Positions 1 to 12,553 of a DNA stretch of 64,000 nucleotides are shown piece after piece (positions within the stretch are counted from its first letter, which is position 1; every line of letters starts with the position of its first letter). Below the pieces are notes generated by a model, which made no database searches, was not told the origin of the DNA, and saw nothing but the letters and a program-made list of their open reading frames with translations. The stretch is taken from positions 1-64,000 of the forward strand of contig WION01000231.1 of NCBI GenBank assembly GCA_015039365.1, in the 5' to 3' direction. Source of the DNA: Amanita rubescens. Taxonomy: Eukaryota > Basidiomycota > Agaricomycetes > Agaricales > Amanitaceae. Both the position numbers and the translations under genes were made by a program.

Positions 1-274
1 GTGTACACACCTCTACTTGCTCCTCCCTCCCCCTTCCATCCAACCTAACAATGCAAAAAATATACGGGCAACTAAGCATACGAACAACGATAAAACACTA
101 TTGTAAATTCAAGGGTATAAAAGGTAAGGCTATAGTAAAATGTGTAGGCAAGTATCTAAAGTAGAGGGGATGCAAAATGTTCTAATACTACCAAAACAAC
201 AACACGATGACAGCAAGAGAGCAATACAAGTGTGGTCAATCGAATAAATAATTTGAAATAATAAAAAAAATCTT
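1..274. other. 3' flank, no gene seen
   Basis: AT-rich sequence downstream of the minus-strand gene that ends at 275. I see no coding frame here that I can defend. It probably holds the 3' untranslated region of that gene. Confidence 0.4.
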
Positions 275-3200
275 CTACGCAGCTGCAAAACCAGGTCTGT
301 TTCGCTGTTGAGAGCTCGCGCTGATATGGATAGTCTCAAACAGATTGCGAGCCGTCCGTGACAGGTCGTCATCATCCGATTCAGCATCGGGAGCAAAAGG
401 GTTGCCGTACTGACCATTTGCAGGAGGCCAAACCCCCGAGGCGAGTCCGTTCGTTTGCCCTCCATAGGATCCAAAATGCAACGCCGGGAATGCATTATTG
501 GCCGCCGTTGCCATCGGAGAGAATGCCTCGTCGTCATAACTGCGGGACACCATTCTGTTGACAAATGCTTGCTGAGACTGCGACGGCGCAGCAGCATCCA
601 GCCCATTAATCGTGCTCGGCTGCTGCCACCGTACCTTCTTGGGTCCAGGCACGCTCATATTTTGCTCTGCAACAACAACCGGCTTGGACATTGACACAGA
701 AGAAGCGGAGACGTTTGCAACTCCATTGGTTCCATTAACGCCATTCGCGGAGACGGCGGGAGTACCAAGACTGTTCACCCTCCTGTCCATCTCGGCGCTC
801 TCCTGCGCCATCCGCGCCAAAGCACTCGTCAGACGCTCCTCCGACCAATCCAATCCATCACGTAGATCCTCAACATCAGCCGGAGCAGCCGCCTCATACT
901 GGATGATATTGTCATACATCGTCCTCGGTTTGCTCGGCTTGGGTTCAAGAATCCTCGGCTGCTCAACAACCTCTTCCGCATCCCGATGTTCGAGAATGCT
1001 ACGAGAGTTGTAGGGCAAACTCTCGCTCTGCGTTCCAGAAATAACATCGTCCCCTTCGTCGTCTGGAACTTCTTCCACCGTGGTGCGTTTGACGCCCCAA
1101 GCACTGCGTTGCCCGTTGACAGCCTTTTTACCCCTTTTCTTGGTCGTTTCTGGCTCGATGCCGTTGGTCAGAGCAGCGGATGCCGCTGATTGGCGTCCAG
1201 CCGCACCCTTCCGAGTGGCGGTGGCAGCAGGAGGTGCTACAGCTGCAGGTGGCGCTTTATTCTCTCCCCACTTCCAAGATCCAGGAACTTGCGGAGCATC
1301 ACCACTCTTTTTACCATTCACCACAGCAGGTCTGACAGCATCCATCAAATCAGCCGCGTCATCATCATCATCATCTTCCGCGTCATCTAACAAATAATAT
1401 CATCAGCAATCCAAATTTTTCAATCCCGAGTCACTAACCAAAACCAGAATTACTGAGCGCGCTACTCGCTGCTCCTTTTCGCGCCCAGGGATTATTACCA
1501 GGCATCGACTTTTTAGCAGCAACAGCCGGACGAGGAGTTGTTGGCGTATCATCATCATGTTCCATCCCCGCTTCCTCATTAGCCAACTGAGCCTGAAGCC
1601 GCTTCAACACGCTCGGCCGAGGCGTCGAAGAAAGATCATCGCCATCCACCAAAGACGATTTTCTCCCCTTGTTCGGAACGCTCACAGGCGCACTCTTCGC
1701 CTGCCCACCCTTTTGTTGCACCTGCGCCGGCTGCTGCTGTACGTTGGAAGATTCCGCTTTAGTCGGGGTAGGAGCTGCTGCCTTTTTACCAGCCATACGC
1801 TGCTTCTTGGTCTGCTTCTTATTCGAAACGTTCGGCGCAGGAGCAGATGGTATAACCGGCGTCTTTTCCAAACTCTCAACTTCCTTTTCTACCAACTCTT
1901 TCCCCACCACGGCATCGGAACCGTCAATCACAACGGCATCCTTCTCCTCACCCTCAAATCCATCGTCCCACGCAGAAGTGACGATCCCCAACCTGCTCTT
2001 CCCGGTCACAGGCTTCTGCGGGATCCTCGGCTGTGGACCCGCAAAGTTCCACGGAGAAGGCGCAGAAGGAAGTGAGGGTTGTTGTTGCGCCGCTTTTTTC
2101 TTCTGGCCGGACGTCAAGTAGGACCAAAAGCCCGTGTTTTCCTTTTCTTCCTCATCCTCATCCTCGTTGTCAGCCTCCCTATCAACGCTATCCACGTCGA
2201 CATAAGAGGAGGTAGAAGAGGAAGGAGAAACACCGATCGACGTTGGCTCGTTGGAAGACGAAAAGTCAAAGAGCGACGCGCCTCCCTTCTTGGACGACGA
2301 TGACGACGACGGAGCATGTTGTTGGTTTTGGTTTTGGTTGTTGAGGATGTTACGCCCGTTAGAGGAAGAAGAAGAAGAGGCTGACTTGATAGAAGACCAG
2401 GCACTCCCTGATGGCTTTGGAGTCGAACCATGATCGGACTCTTCAAATCTCTTATCGTTGATGCCAGCTGGCCCCCGAATAGCAGGCGCATTGTCGGCGG
2501 TAAGCGTGCCAGCGCGCTTACGTCCCAGGGTCGTCGTTGTCGTTGTCGTCGTCGTCGGCGCTTTAGTAGCCTCCGTAGACGCATACTTTGCCTGCAAAGC
2601 CATCTGCTCCTGCTTCATCTTCTCCAACTTTTGCTTCATCTCATCTTCCGGGTCCGTATCCGATTCTTGAGACCCGACCGGGAACCGACCCTGACCCTGA
2701 CGAGTAGGACCACCATTAGGTTGATGATGATGACCCGACCCAAAAATCGAGGTATTAGACGTGTTCCGTCGGGAAAACTCGTCCCGCATTCGTCTCTGCT
2801 CCTGTTTGACTTGCTCCTTTCGTTCCTTCTCCATCCTCTCCCGAAGGGCAACCGTCTGCTGATAATGCTCCTCAACCAACCTATTCTCAATCTGCCTCGT
2901 GAGCGTCTTGCTCTTCCGCCCCTGAGCAAGGTTGACGCATAGCTCAGCGTCAGAATCGCACGCGAGCTTGTGAAACTCTCTAATCTTGTCTATCCGTATC
3001 TGGAGCTTCCTTGCTTCAAATTGCGCTTCAAACTGGGCAACGAGGGATGGCGACAGACGTTTGGACCCCGTTTCAGCATCGTCGCCGACCTCGTCGTAAT
3101 CCGATAGGTCGGACAGGGATGGAGCAACAAGGGGGTAATGAATGCGGGAAGGTTTGGAAGAGGAGGCTTGTGATTTTGAAGCGGAGGTTGAGGGGGGGAG

Positions 3201-4245
3201 AGTTTGCGGAGACGGGCTATTGTTGGATCCGGCACTGTTTGTTTTCGAAACGGGGGGAGGTTGGGGGGCCTGGGGTGGGGAAGGTTTGACGTTGACGTCT
3301 GGTGGTCTTTTGGGCGGCGGTGCGAGCGGCGGACCTCCGCGCGAGGCATTCTCGGCAAGCTTAGGGGGAGCCGACACGTTGGCGCGGGCTATGACGGGAC
3401 CCTTGTCGTTCAAAGTCTCCTGCGGAAGCCCGGTGAAACCGCTGCTCTCTAGGGCTTGAGTGAACATGTATTCTGTGACGGGCCCGACTACTTCGTCTTC
3501 TTCGGAAATCTGCCAGATATATGTTGGTGAGTGGCACACGCTAAATACAGAACGAGCTTACAATTGTTGATATGGTAGATGAGAAAGATGAATAATCAGA
3601 GTCTGGCGTAAGCTCCTCGTCGTCTTCAGAGTGAAAGTCTTCTGGTCTGACGCATTCGTAGGATGATGTACTTGACGTGCGAGAGGCGACTGTTAGTGGA
3701 GGAGCTGTCGCTGATGTCGATGGCGTCGCTGATAATGTAGGTGCAGAAACCGATGCGAGTGGCGGAACAAAAGAACCGGGGGTGGCGATGCTCTTGTTCA
3801 CAGAATCAACGAGAGAGCTAGGAATTGGAATGATCTGATGGGGTGGAGAGGGGGAAGGATCGGTAATGTAACCCTCCGCATCGTCGACCCCGAGTGCCTC
3901 TTCGACAGCTTTCATCTCTGCTTCATGCATGGGGTCCCAGTCACTCTCGCGGAGGTCAACGGCTCTTAGACGGCGTTGCCACTCCTCTCTAGCCTTGTGG
4001 AAATGGGCACCTTCTATGCGACGACGAGATGCTTTGACGGCGGCGCTGGTGACGCGGCCGGTTTGGTGGAGTAGCTGGTCTCGTTCGCGTTCCATTTCGT
4101 TTCGTGGTTGTTTAAGCCATTGTTCAAAGTCGACCCAGAGCTTTCTTACTCTTTCTGCCTTTGCCTGTTTACGGTGTATCTCTAGTTGTTGTTGTTGCTG
4201 CTGTTGATGGCGTTGTTGGCCTGAGAGACGATTACGGTTCAACAT
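275..4245 (-). CDS. Large low-complexity coiled-coil protein, function unknown
   Basis: Three exons, complement(275..1386, 1439..3509, 3562..4245), give 1288 aa. Both introns (about 52 bp) are GT-AG and keep the frame: the first joins at phase 0, and the second splits a GAT codon. The start is the ATG at 4245, followed by a short glutamine run. The N-terminal part (about residues 20-110) is charged and helical. The middle has proline-rich and Ser-rich stretches, a basic heptad-like helix (about 390-480) rich in Glu, Arg and Lys, and a Thr run. The C-terminal part is acidic just after the second splice. I recognise no catalytic or binding domain. A scaffold or adaptor role would be inference only. 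It is divergent from PMP3 across a 0.6 kb spacer. Confidence 0.75.
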
Positions 4246-4874
4246 GGTCGCAGCAGACTCGTGGAGGAGAAAGGCAAGGACCTAGGCCGCAAAAAGGAAA
4301 AAGTGTGAAAGTGAAAAAAAAGAGTGAAGCCGAGATGGGAAATAGAACGGGCTGACAACCCTGCTTTTGATGCCTCGTGGGATAGGCGGGTAGCCGAGTG
4401 AACCTTGTTTATGTCCCTTTCCTTGTTAGAGATTCGAAGCGATAAGGAGAAGAGAGAGAGAAGAAGAATAAAAAATGGGAAGGGCGGGGATCAGACGACA
4501 AGTTGGTATAAGTAGTAGTCAACGACGGGGATTACCCTAAGCCCTAGCGCTCGGGTCCGTGTCAGACTAGTTAGTTAGTCCGCGTTTTACTCCTGCCCGC
4601 CACCTCCGACCTCGCTTCTTATGGTGTATCGCGGGTTGCCATCACACGTTGCAAACTCAAGCTAGGAACATTTTTCATTTGCGCAGCATTTAGTAACAAC
4701 GTGTTCACGGCTGTCATCGGTTACAACTATCGAACTAATGTTTTCGGACTCTAAAGCGGAGATTAAATGTCAACTAGTACGCGCTCCAAAACCCGCGGCG
4801 GAAAGTGACGTAGCGAGTGTGTTCATAAAGGACTGAATAACTCTGTTCCCATCCTTTCTTCTCTTCCTACCTCA
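4246..4874. other. Divergent intergenic region
   Basis: 629 bp between two divergent start codons (4245 minus, 4875 plus). It must hold both promoters. CT-rich stretches lie just before 4875, as is common upstream of fungal start sites. I see no gene here. Confidence 0.5.
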
Positions 4875-5288
4875 ATGGCCGGAAACGCTGTACATTCCGG
4901 CACTAATGTGCTCCTCTACATCATCGCCATGTAAGTAGTATCCTTGCTCCTATCACTCACACTTTACCCACCCCAACCAGTTTCATCCCACCTCTGCCCG
5001 TCTTCTTAAGTGAGTAAGCAATACCCTTTTTACCCCCGGCTGAACTGACAACAACAACTATTCGTGAAGAGCGTGGGATTGGCTCAGGTCTGTTGTCTCG
5101 TTTTCTCCATTAGTTCTCCATTCAATCGAACACCACCATGACAGACTTCTGGATCAATATCCTACTTTGGATCTTGGGTTGGATTCCTGGCGTCATTCAC
5201 GCTTGGTAACCTTTTTTTCTTCTTCTTACCGCGTGTCTCATATTTCTCTTTCAGGTGGGTTATTGGAAAGAGCGGCCCAGGTTTTTAA
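4875..5288 (+). CDS. PMP3: PMP3 family plasma-membrane proteolipid
   Basis: Five tiny exons (4875..4930, 4981..5009, 5070..5087, 5145..5205, 5255..5288) give 65 aa. The gene is too broken up to show as a long frame. The protein has the family pattern: a first hydrophobic helix ending IFIPPLPVFLKRG, a short polar turn, and a second helix with LLWILGWIPGVIHAWW. PMP3 proteins are small two-helix proteolipids of the plasma membrane; in yeast they affect membrane potential and cation tolerance. All four introns are GT-AG, and each joins in phase to restore this motif, including an 18-nt exon. The short C-terminal tail after the second helix is usual for filamentous fungi. The match is strong because motif and splice phase agree throughout. 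Confidence 0.93.
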
Positions 5289-5442
5289 ACGTTACACGTT
5301 TCAATCACGACTTGCACGTTCCATATGACATGACACACCGTACACACACAAACTAGTTATAATCATTACATTGATCAAGATTGTCTCGGATGGGTATCAT
5401 AATACATGTGTGCAGAGATAGAGTGAAAATGTGAAAACAACT

Positions 5443-8400
5443 TTATCCAAATAACCCTGATTGCAGAGGTTCATTCATCTTTGTCAAAATGGCGTTGAGT
5501 CCCCTCACAACAGCTCCAGCCCCTTCCTTCACCCGTTCCTTATCCTCTTCAATAACCTTTGGCAAATACTTGTTATTAAACTTGTCCGGATGCCACCTCT
5601 TGATATGTTCCTTCACTCGATCCTTATCCGTCTTGACGTTATTCTCAGGCCAACACCCCTTGGCAAACAAATAAGCGTGGATCATCGACTCCTTGATATC
5701 TTCCGCGCTCTTCGGCCGCCTAACCATAGGCCAAGGGAACGTCTCCCACCTCAACACCTCAAACGTGTTCAGATCCTTCCACCGCGTCTCGTGCGTTTGA
5801 TACAATTGAATCACATCCTTTTCAGATAACGTCTTGTTCACATCGTTCGCCGCACGGCGTTGGTTCTCCCGTTCCTGTTCCCGTCGGAACCGCTCTTGCT
5901 GTTCCTTTGCTTGTTCGGCTTGTCGCCGCGCCCATTCACTCTCCGCTCCAGTAGACGCGCCTCCAGGTGAAGGTTTGGGTTTGGGTGTGCTAGAGGTTGG
6001 TATAGAAGACGAGGACGATGACGACGCGCCGGCGGATGTGGCAGACGTGCTCGAAGACGTACTACTTCGTGTTGAACTGCCAGCAGAAGAGGAGGAGGGT
6101 GACGTGGCAGAAGGCGCAGACGCCGCCGCCGCCGCCGATGACGCGGTTTTCCATGCTGATCCAGCAGCAGCAGAACTCCACGCAGACGCGTTCGCAGATC
6201 CTTGTCGTTGAGGCGGATTTGGACGCCCAGAAGAAAGGGGTGACGTGCCAGAAGCGGTCGGTGAGGAACCAGAGTCGTAACCGCTACCATACTGGTTCTT
6301 GCGTTCTTCCCCTTTTCGTTTCTGAATCTCCTCCCTTTGCTTGTCGTACGCTCCTTGTTGCATCGTATGAGCACTCTCGTTCCGTCGCTTCTCCCATTCC
6401 CGTCGCATTACTTCTTCGTGAATCCGCTCTTGCTCCTTGCGCCACTCCTCCTCTTGTCGTCGTCGTTTTTCCTCTGCTTGCTGCCGCTTAGCTGCAGCTT
6501 CTCGACGCTCCTCCTCTTCACGTCGTCGCGCCATCTCTACTTCCCTCCGTCTCCTTTCGTCCTCTAGTCGTTGTTGCTCTTCCTCTCTCCGCTTCTTTTC
6601 TTCCTCTAGTCGCTGTTGCTCTTCCTCTCTCCGCTTCTTTTCTTCCTCGAGACGTTGGCGTTCCTCCTCAATCACCTTCATCTCTGCCTCCAATCGTTGT
6701 TGTCTCTCTTCATCCCTTCGTCTCTTGTCTTCCTCTCTCCTCCGTCTCTCCTCATCCAGGCGTTGCCGACGATCCTGATCACGTCTGGCTGCCTCTTCTC
6801 GCTTGGCCTCCTCACGACGCCTAGCTTCTTCTTCCTCTTGTCGTCGAACCTCCTCTTCCCTCTGTCTCTCAACTTCTTCCTCAAAGAGCCGTAATTTTTC
6901 CTCCTCAAAGCGACTTTCCGCCTCCCGGCGGAAAAGCTCTTCTTCTCGTCTCTTCAGCTCCTCTTCCCGTCTTCGTATCTCCTCCGTCTTCTTCCTAATC
7001 TCTGCAGCGCGTTTCAGTGCCTCCTCTTCCCGCCTCTCGAGGTCTTCTTCTCTGCGCTCAGTCGCTTCCTCTCTACGGCGAGCTTCTTCCTCGATTCGCC
7101 TCGCCTCCTCTTCCATCCGTTTGGCTTCCTGCTCTTTCCGCTTAGCCTCTTGCTCCTTCTTGTTCGCCTCTCTCTCTTTGCGTCTCGCGTCCAACTCTTT
7201 CTTTTTCACTTCATCCTCTCTCCTCCTGGCGTCCTCTTCCTTTCGTATGGCATCTTCTTCCTTTATCCTCGCTTCCTCCTCTTTGACCCTGGCATCCTCC
7301 TCTTTCCGTTTGATCTCCTCCTCTTTCCGCCTGGCATCTTCCTCCTTTCGGAGGGCCTCTTCCTCTTTTCTTTTAACCTCTTCCTCCAATCTCCTCGCTT
7401 CTTCCTCCTTCCGTTTTGCTTCCTCCTCCAACCTCTTGGCCTCTTCTTGCTTCCTCCTAGCTCCCTCCTCTTGCTTTCTCGCCTCCTCCGTTCTTTTCCT
7501 CGCTTCCTCTTCCGTTTTCTGCGCCTCCTCAACTTTCCGCCTCGCTTCCTCCTCTTTCTTTCTAATCTCTTCAATCTTCTCTCTCACCATCCTCTCCGCT
7601 TCTTCCCTCTTCACAGCTTCCTCCCTCTCAAGCCGCGTCAACTCTTCGAGACGTACCCTGATCCGCTCAGCTTCGGATTCAGGAGGAACATGATCGTTCC
7701 TTCTGTGGTCGTTGGTTTCTCGACCACCAAAGCTGTGAGGCGGGTGGGCTTGGGCAGAGTAAGATGATGGGGGTGTGTAGATCTCGTATGACGTGCGAGA
7801 AGGCTCAGGGGAAGGACGAGGAGGACGTCCTCCTCCGTCGTTCATTTTAGGCCAATCACGCCAGTTGGTGGTGTTGTAATCGTCTCGAGTAGGAGGACGT
7901 GGTTGTTGTTGCTGTTGCTGTTGTTGCTGCTGCTGCTGCTGTTGTTGTTTTCCCCTATTAATCGGGATACTCGTTGGAGTGGATTGAGTGTATTGACGTT
8001 GATAGCCTGCTGTTCGCCAGTAAAACAAGGTGTAATGTTAGGAGATGGGACGAACCTTCGTTTCCGTTGTTGTAGTTGTGGTTTACTACATCGTATTCGT
8101 CCGTCGCTGCTGCCGCCGCCGCCGCTACTGCGGATCGGTTGGTTGAAAATGACGCTCCGCGGCCGAGAGAGGGACGTGTGAGTTCGGGTGATGGTCTGCG
8201 GTAGCCGATGTAAGAGTCGTCTGCGAACGACGTAGGGGGGAAGTACCCTCTGTGTTGGTGCTCTCTATCCCTGCGGAGGTTCCCAGCCCAATCGTCATCC
8301 CGTTCTCGGTATTCCCTATCCCTGTCCCTATCCCTGGATATACTCCCCATACGAGACAACGATTTCTTGCTAGGGTACCACTCCGACATGAACCTCCCTT

Positions 8401-9922
8401 CCTCTGCTGACTCCCTATGACTATCCAAACCGTTAAAAGACGGTTTAGGAACGATAGGTCGATGTCCGTGTACAGTCGACGCAGAACGATAGGGATAATC
8501 TCGTTCTCGAATGGGCTCGTCGATAATCGAGGAGCCCGTTCCGCCGAACCGGAAATCGATAGAGTCCGTTGTGAACGAAGATTTGGAAGGGTGTCTTCGG
8601 GGAGATTTGTAAGTTGGGGGAGGGAACGACCGGTCGTCGTCGGGGTGGAGGGATGATGAGGAGTGTTTGACGGATGGGGAACGTTGTGGGGGGAAGTAGG
8701 GGCCTAGCGGTGGACGATCTGATGACGATCGTCCGGGAGGTGCAGAGTTGGGAGGTACTCTGGAGCTGGGGATAGGCAGTTCGTCCCATCGCTCGACGGG
8801 TTCAGTCGTCGCTAGTTGGAAAGTACGACTTGAATGTTGGCGTTCCTTGCCTTTATCAGGCGAGCCTGAAACTTGTTCTCCTTCGTTTTTCCTCAGTATG
8901 GCGTTATCTGGGCATTCGAGGATAGGCTCTGTGGGGAGAGAACGGATGCTGTTGGAACCAACGGAGCGTTGACTGGCTGAGCTGCCTCGTCTGGCGAGGC
9001 CACGTCGACCGCCCGCAGCTTCTTCTTCCGCAGGGACGTTGGGTTTCCAGATTTCGTGCTTCACAGGTGATGATGGGGCATATCGTTCAGTTCCGGCCCG
9101 TATCGGACGTTCTCCAGCGCGTGTGCTGGGCCGATCGTCTTCTGATCGTTCTAGAGTGGGTGATCTATCCACGGACGGACGAGATTTGTTTGGGTGGTCG
9201 TACATGAGGCTGTCGGGTTCTTCTGAGAGGCCTGGAGCCCATTGTCCGTAGTAAGGGCCGCGATCCTCAGCCGCGGGGAAATAAGCCGCATGGCGGTATT
9301 CCTCCTTAACAGGACCTGGCATGGCATCCGACTCACGACGGGCACGAGGTGGTGGACGGTCTTCCCTTGCCTGTAAGGCCTTCTTTTGTTCGATTTCTGG
9401 AGGAAGAGGTGGTGGATTGTACTCTGGCACCGTTATTGTTCGTTGGGATAGATTCGACCTGCTCTCCGCAGCAGGTGGATTGGATCTCGAGCTCTGAGCC
9501 CCATTTTGAACAGAAATGTCGGGAGTGGGATCAGGAGGCTTGTAACTTTCGAAAATCTTGCGATGCTCGCGCATCAGCGCATCTTTCCACTTTGCGTCAA
9601 TGGGTTGACCAAGGGCCCATTTTCGCTGCTGGCGTTCGAGCTCAAGTTGAGTGTGGTATTCTTCGGCACCGAGAGCGCGGATCCTGCCTATCTCTAGCTT
9701 GTGGTCCTCTTTGAGGCGTGCGCGCTCCTCATCGGCTCTGATGTCTTGCAGGCGACGTTTGTACAACTCTTCTGCGTCTTGATATAGCTTCTGGAGATTC
9801 GTATTTATTCGTTCCTTGATCTGCCTTTTCCATTCGTCTGGGGGTTCGGTGTCTGATAGGCCTGGAGCTGGTGTGGGTGACGCGGCTACGAAATCGTGTT
9901 GATGTGATGTTGACACGGACAT
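5443..9922 (-). CDS. Long coiled-coil protein with J-domain-like C-terminus
   Basis: Two exons, complement(5443..8006, 8056..9922), encode 1476 aa. The 49-bp intron joins in phase. I chose the ATG at 9922 because the frame upstream has only a GTG. The N-terminus (to about residue 150) is a charged helix. A Ser/Pro/Arg-rich disordered region follows, then a polyQ tract coded by CAG/CAA near 7907-7950. About 450 residues of nearly unbroken Glu/Arg/Lys heptads (a long single helix or coiled coil) come next, then Ser/Ala linkers. The last 100 residues contain RWHPDKF and a helix ending near the C-terminus, like a degenerate J module of the NFKBIL1 type. The same tail occurs in the gene at 41791-42804. 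Function unknown; a nuclear or RNA-linked scaffold is a guess. Confidence 0.8.
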
Positions 9923-11046
9923 CGAACACGACGAGGAGAGTTGAGGGACGGAGAGCACAGAAAGGCTGATGGATGATGTTCGGAGACGTAGCGCCAGTTA
10001 GCGGTAAACCCTGACTGCCTCATGTTGTTAGGCATGCATTCTAGAAGTTGGTCATAAGACATATTTGGTACAACTCACCCGCAGCGCTTATTTCCCAGTT
10101 GCCAATAACTTCAACTTTGAGATAATACTAACCCTTCGAGTCGTAAATTCGGTCACCCATTGTTTACTCATCACTGATCCCTTGCCGCTTTCGTGCAACC
10201 CCTTTTGTTTCTGCTAGAGCTTATTCCGCGCTTCGATCCAACAACTCTCCGTCTATCTATTCTCTCTCTGTGTTCGGAACTGGCGGTGCCTATATTGTAC
10301 CTATCGTTACCAACCGCAACCCAGTTACGGCATGCGTATCTTCCGGCTATATTTGGTCCGGTCTCCGGTGAAGCAACGACGTACGGCAACGCGCATCCCT
10401 CCACAACGTAGCGTTTGCACCCAGCCTCAGAATGGTACGATCACCTGCAACTGCGCGTACTGCGTAGCAGCGGACCATGCGTCACGCAGCTTCTGATTCA
10501 AGATGAGGCCCCCACCGACGACGATTTTCGTCCTGCAGTCTGCAAGAGAAAGCGGCACTGTCTGATGTTCAAACACCACGGTCGCAGCCAAAGCCTGTCC
10601 AGCTTGACAGATCGAGGAACTTGACCGTCATATCGTATTCCTAGCACCCTTGAATTACTCCTTGCCCTGCATCTTATCAATGTGATGGAACGTGAGTTTC
10701 ACAATCTCTGGCATCTAAATAGGCAAACTCTTCAAAAAAGCATGGGCATTTAAAAATATGCGCAGGGTGTCAATCTATCAATATCTGTCTTCTTGGATAA
10801 CCCCAACGAGTCGTGAGTTAAGTAAGTAAATGATCGTTTTTACTATTGTTAGTCTGTTGAGTGAAGGCTCTGAACCCTAGCATAGGGTTTATCACTTGGG
10901 AGCATGCAACTTGAACGTTGTGACGAGCCCCCGACAAGCCTCAATGGGACAGCCTCTTTTGGCCGCCATTCACACGATCAAGCGCTCAGGAGGATCATGT
11001 CCTTTGCACCATACCACGGCGTGCCTCAAAGTATTCCACCAAAGAC
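9923..11046. other. 1.1 kb without a supported gene
   Basis: Short frames exist on both strands, but none has recognisable protein character or a convincing intron pattern. The sequence near 10900-11046 may hold the promoter, or a further 5' exon, of the kinase gene that starts at 11047. Confidence 0.4.
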
Positions 11047-12524
11047 ATGCAACATGGTCCTGCTGAAGATGGTGACGCCCTCTCATCGCTACTTTCTATG
11101 CTCAATAACAAGGAGGTACGCAGTATTTCAAACCGAGGAACCAGATCTGATAATGGGCCGTAGCCTGGACCTCCCATCGCGTCCGTCGTAAACACGAAGA
11201 CTATCAATCTTCTGTGCAATTTGTTATACCCCGAAGACTATATAAGCGTTGCCACACGACTTGGCAACAGCTCAGACGTCCTGAATTTGTTGGATTTTAT
11301 TCTTCATCTGCTTCGCGCTCGTCTCTTGACAAGTCCGGATGCAACCACTGACTTCAACCGACGGGCAAGACGGTTTATGTTCAAAATCATATCTACGAAC
11401 CCCGTGATACCGCGATCCTTGATCCTGACTGAAGTCAAAGTACCGGCCAAGCGCGATTACGTTGGTGGTGGTGCGTTCGGGGGTGTTTGCAAGGGGGAAT
11501 TACGTGGGGAGATCGTTGCGCTGAAAGTATTGTATAGAATTGGTGACAATGTTGTCAGTCCCACCTGCCGTTGTTCGAGTGTTCGCATTATCGTTTAGGT
11601 TTATTCTAATAGGCATTCTATCGAGAGGCGTTGATGTGGGCAATGCTCAAGCACGAGTTCGTACTGTCATTCCTGGGAATCTATAAACAACAAGAGGAAA
11701 TGTTCCTTGTCTCGCCTTATATGGAGAATGGCACCTTGGCCCAATGGCGGAGGAATGCAAACCCATCTGTTACCGAGACATGGAAACGTGTACGGCTTTC
11801 CCTTCTTATTCTCTCTGCTGATACTCACCCGACGAAGATACTGGAAGTAGCCCGAGGCATGGAATACATTCACTCAGAAGGCATTGTTCACGGTGACCTG
11901 CGAGGGGTATTCCAACTGAAGCATGAATTTTTGAGATTTTGACACCTTTTCTTCAGGACAACGTCCTCTTGGATGCCAACATTCATGTTCAAATTGCGGA
12001 TTTTGGATTAACCCGACTGTTAGACACTACGAATACCCAATCAGGAGCAAAACATGTCAACTTCTCAGCTCCAGAGTTATTCGGATGTCCTGAGGATGCC
12101 GACAACCCCTCCGAAGATGTCGAGCCAGTCAGAACACAAATGTCAGATGTCTACGCATTCGGATGTCTTTATTATGAAGTGCGTCATGAAAACATTCTGA
12201 TGCCCTCGCTGATTTAGCCAGATTCATTACAATTGTATACCCTTTGCTGGTAGGTCAGAAGGACAGATCATGTTCCTTGTTGTGATTCAAGACAAACGTC
12301 CACATCGACAAGATGAGCCACCTTTGAGCGATGGGGCATGGGAGGTGATTCAGCGGTGCTGGGCGAAAGAACCATGGAGACGACTACGAATGGAAGATGT
12401 CATTGGAAACCTGGTTGTCACATCCCAATCAATGTCCCTCTCAACCAAAATTTCTTTATTTCCGGTGACATCATCTACTACCTCAGTACGCAGACCGAGG
12501 TTTTTATCGAGAATACTTTACTAA
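11047..12524 (+). CDS. TKL-like protein kinase (catalytic copy of a tandem pair)
   Basis: Six exons (11047..11115, 11164..11550, 11613..11789, 11838..11906, 11957..12178, 12222..12524) give 408 aa, all joined at phase 0. An N-terminal helical region (about residues 1-100) precedes the kinase fold. Visible motifs are a glycine loop GGGAFGGV, the ATP lysine in VALKVL (about residue 144), HGDLRGDN in place of HRDxxxxN (about 229), DFG (about 249), SAPE, and the late-lobe WEVIQRCW. It is therefore likely an active Ser/Thr or dual-specificity kinase of the large agaricomycete TKL group. The exon pattern matches the next gene exon for exon. The last codons before the stop may be intronic (see the finding on fusion). 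Confidence 0.82.
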
Positions 12525-12553
12525 TGTTTTCCAATCCGTATCAGCCTCCTTGC

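Noticed and set aside
6803..7693. A 296-residue Ser-rich plus-strand frame
   Set aside because: It is the mirror of the Glu/Arg/Lys coiled coil on the minus strand; the biased codons keep the opposite frame open.
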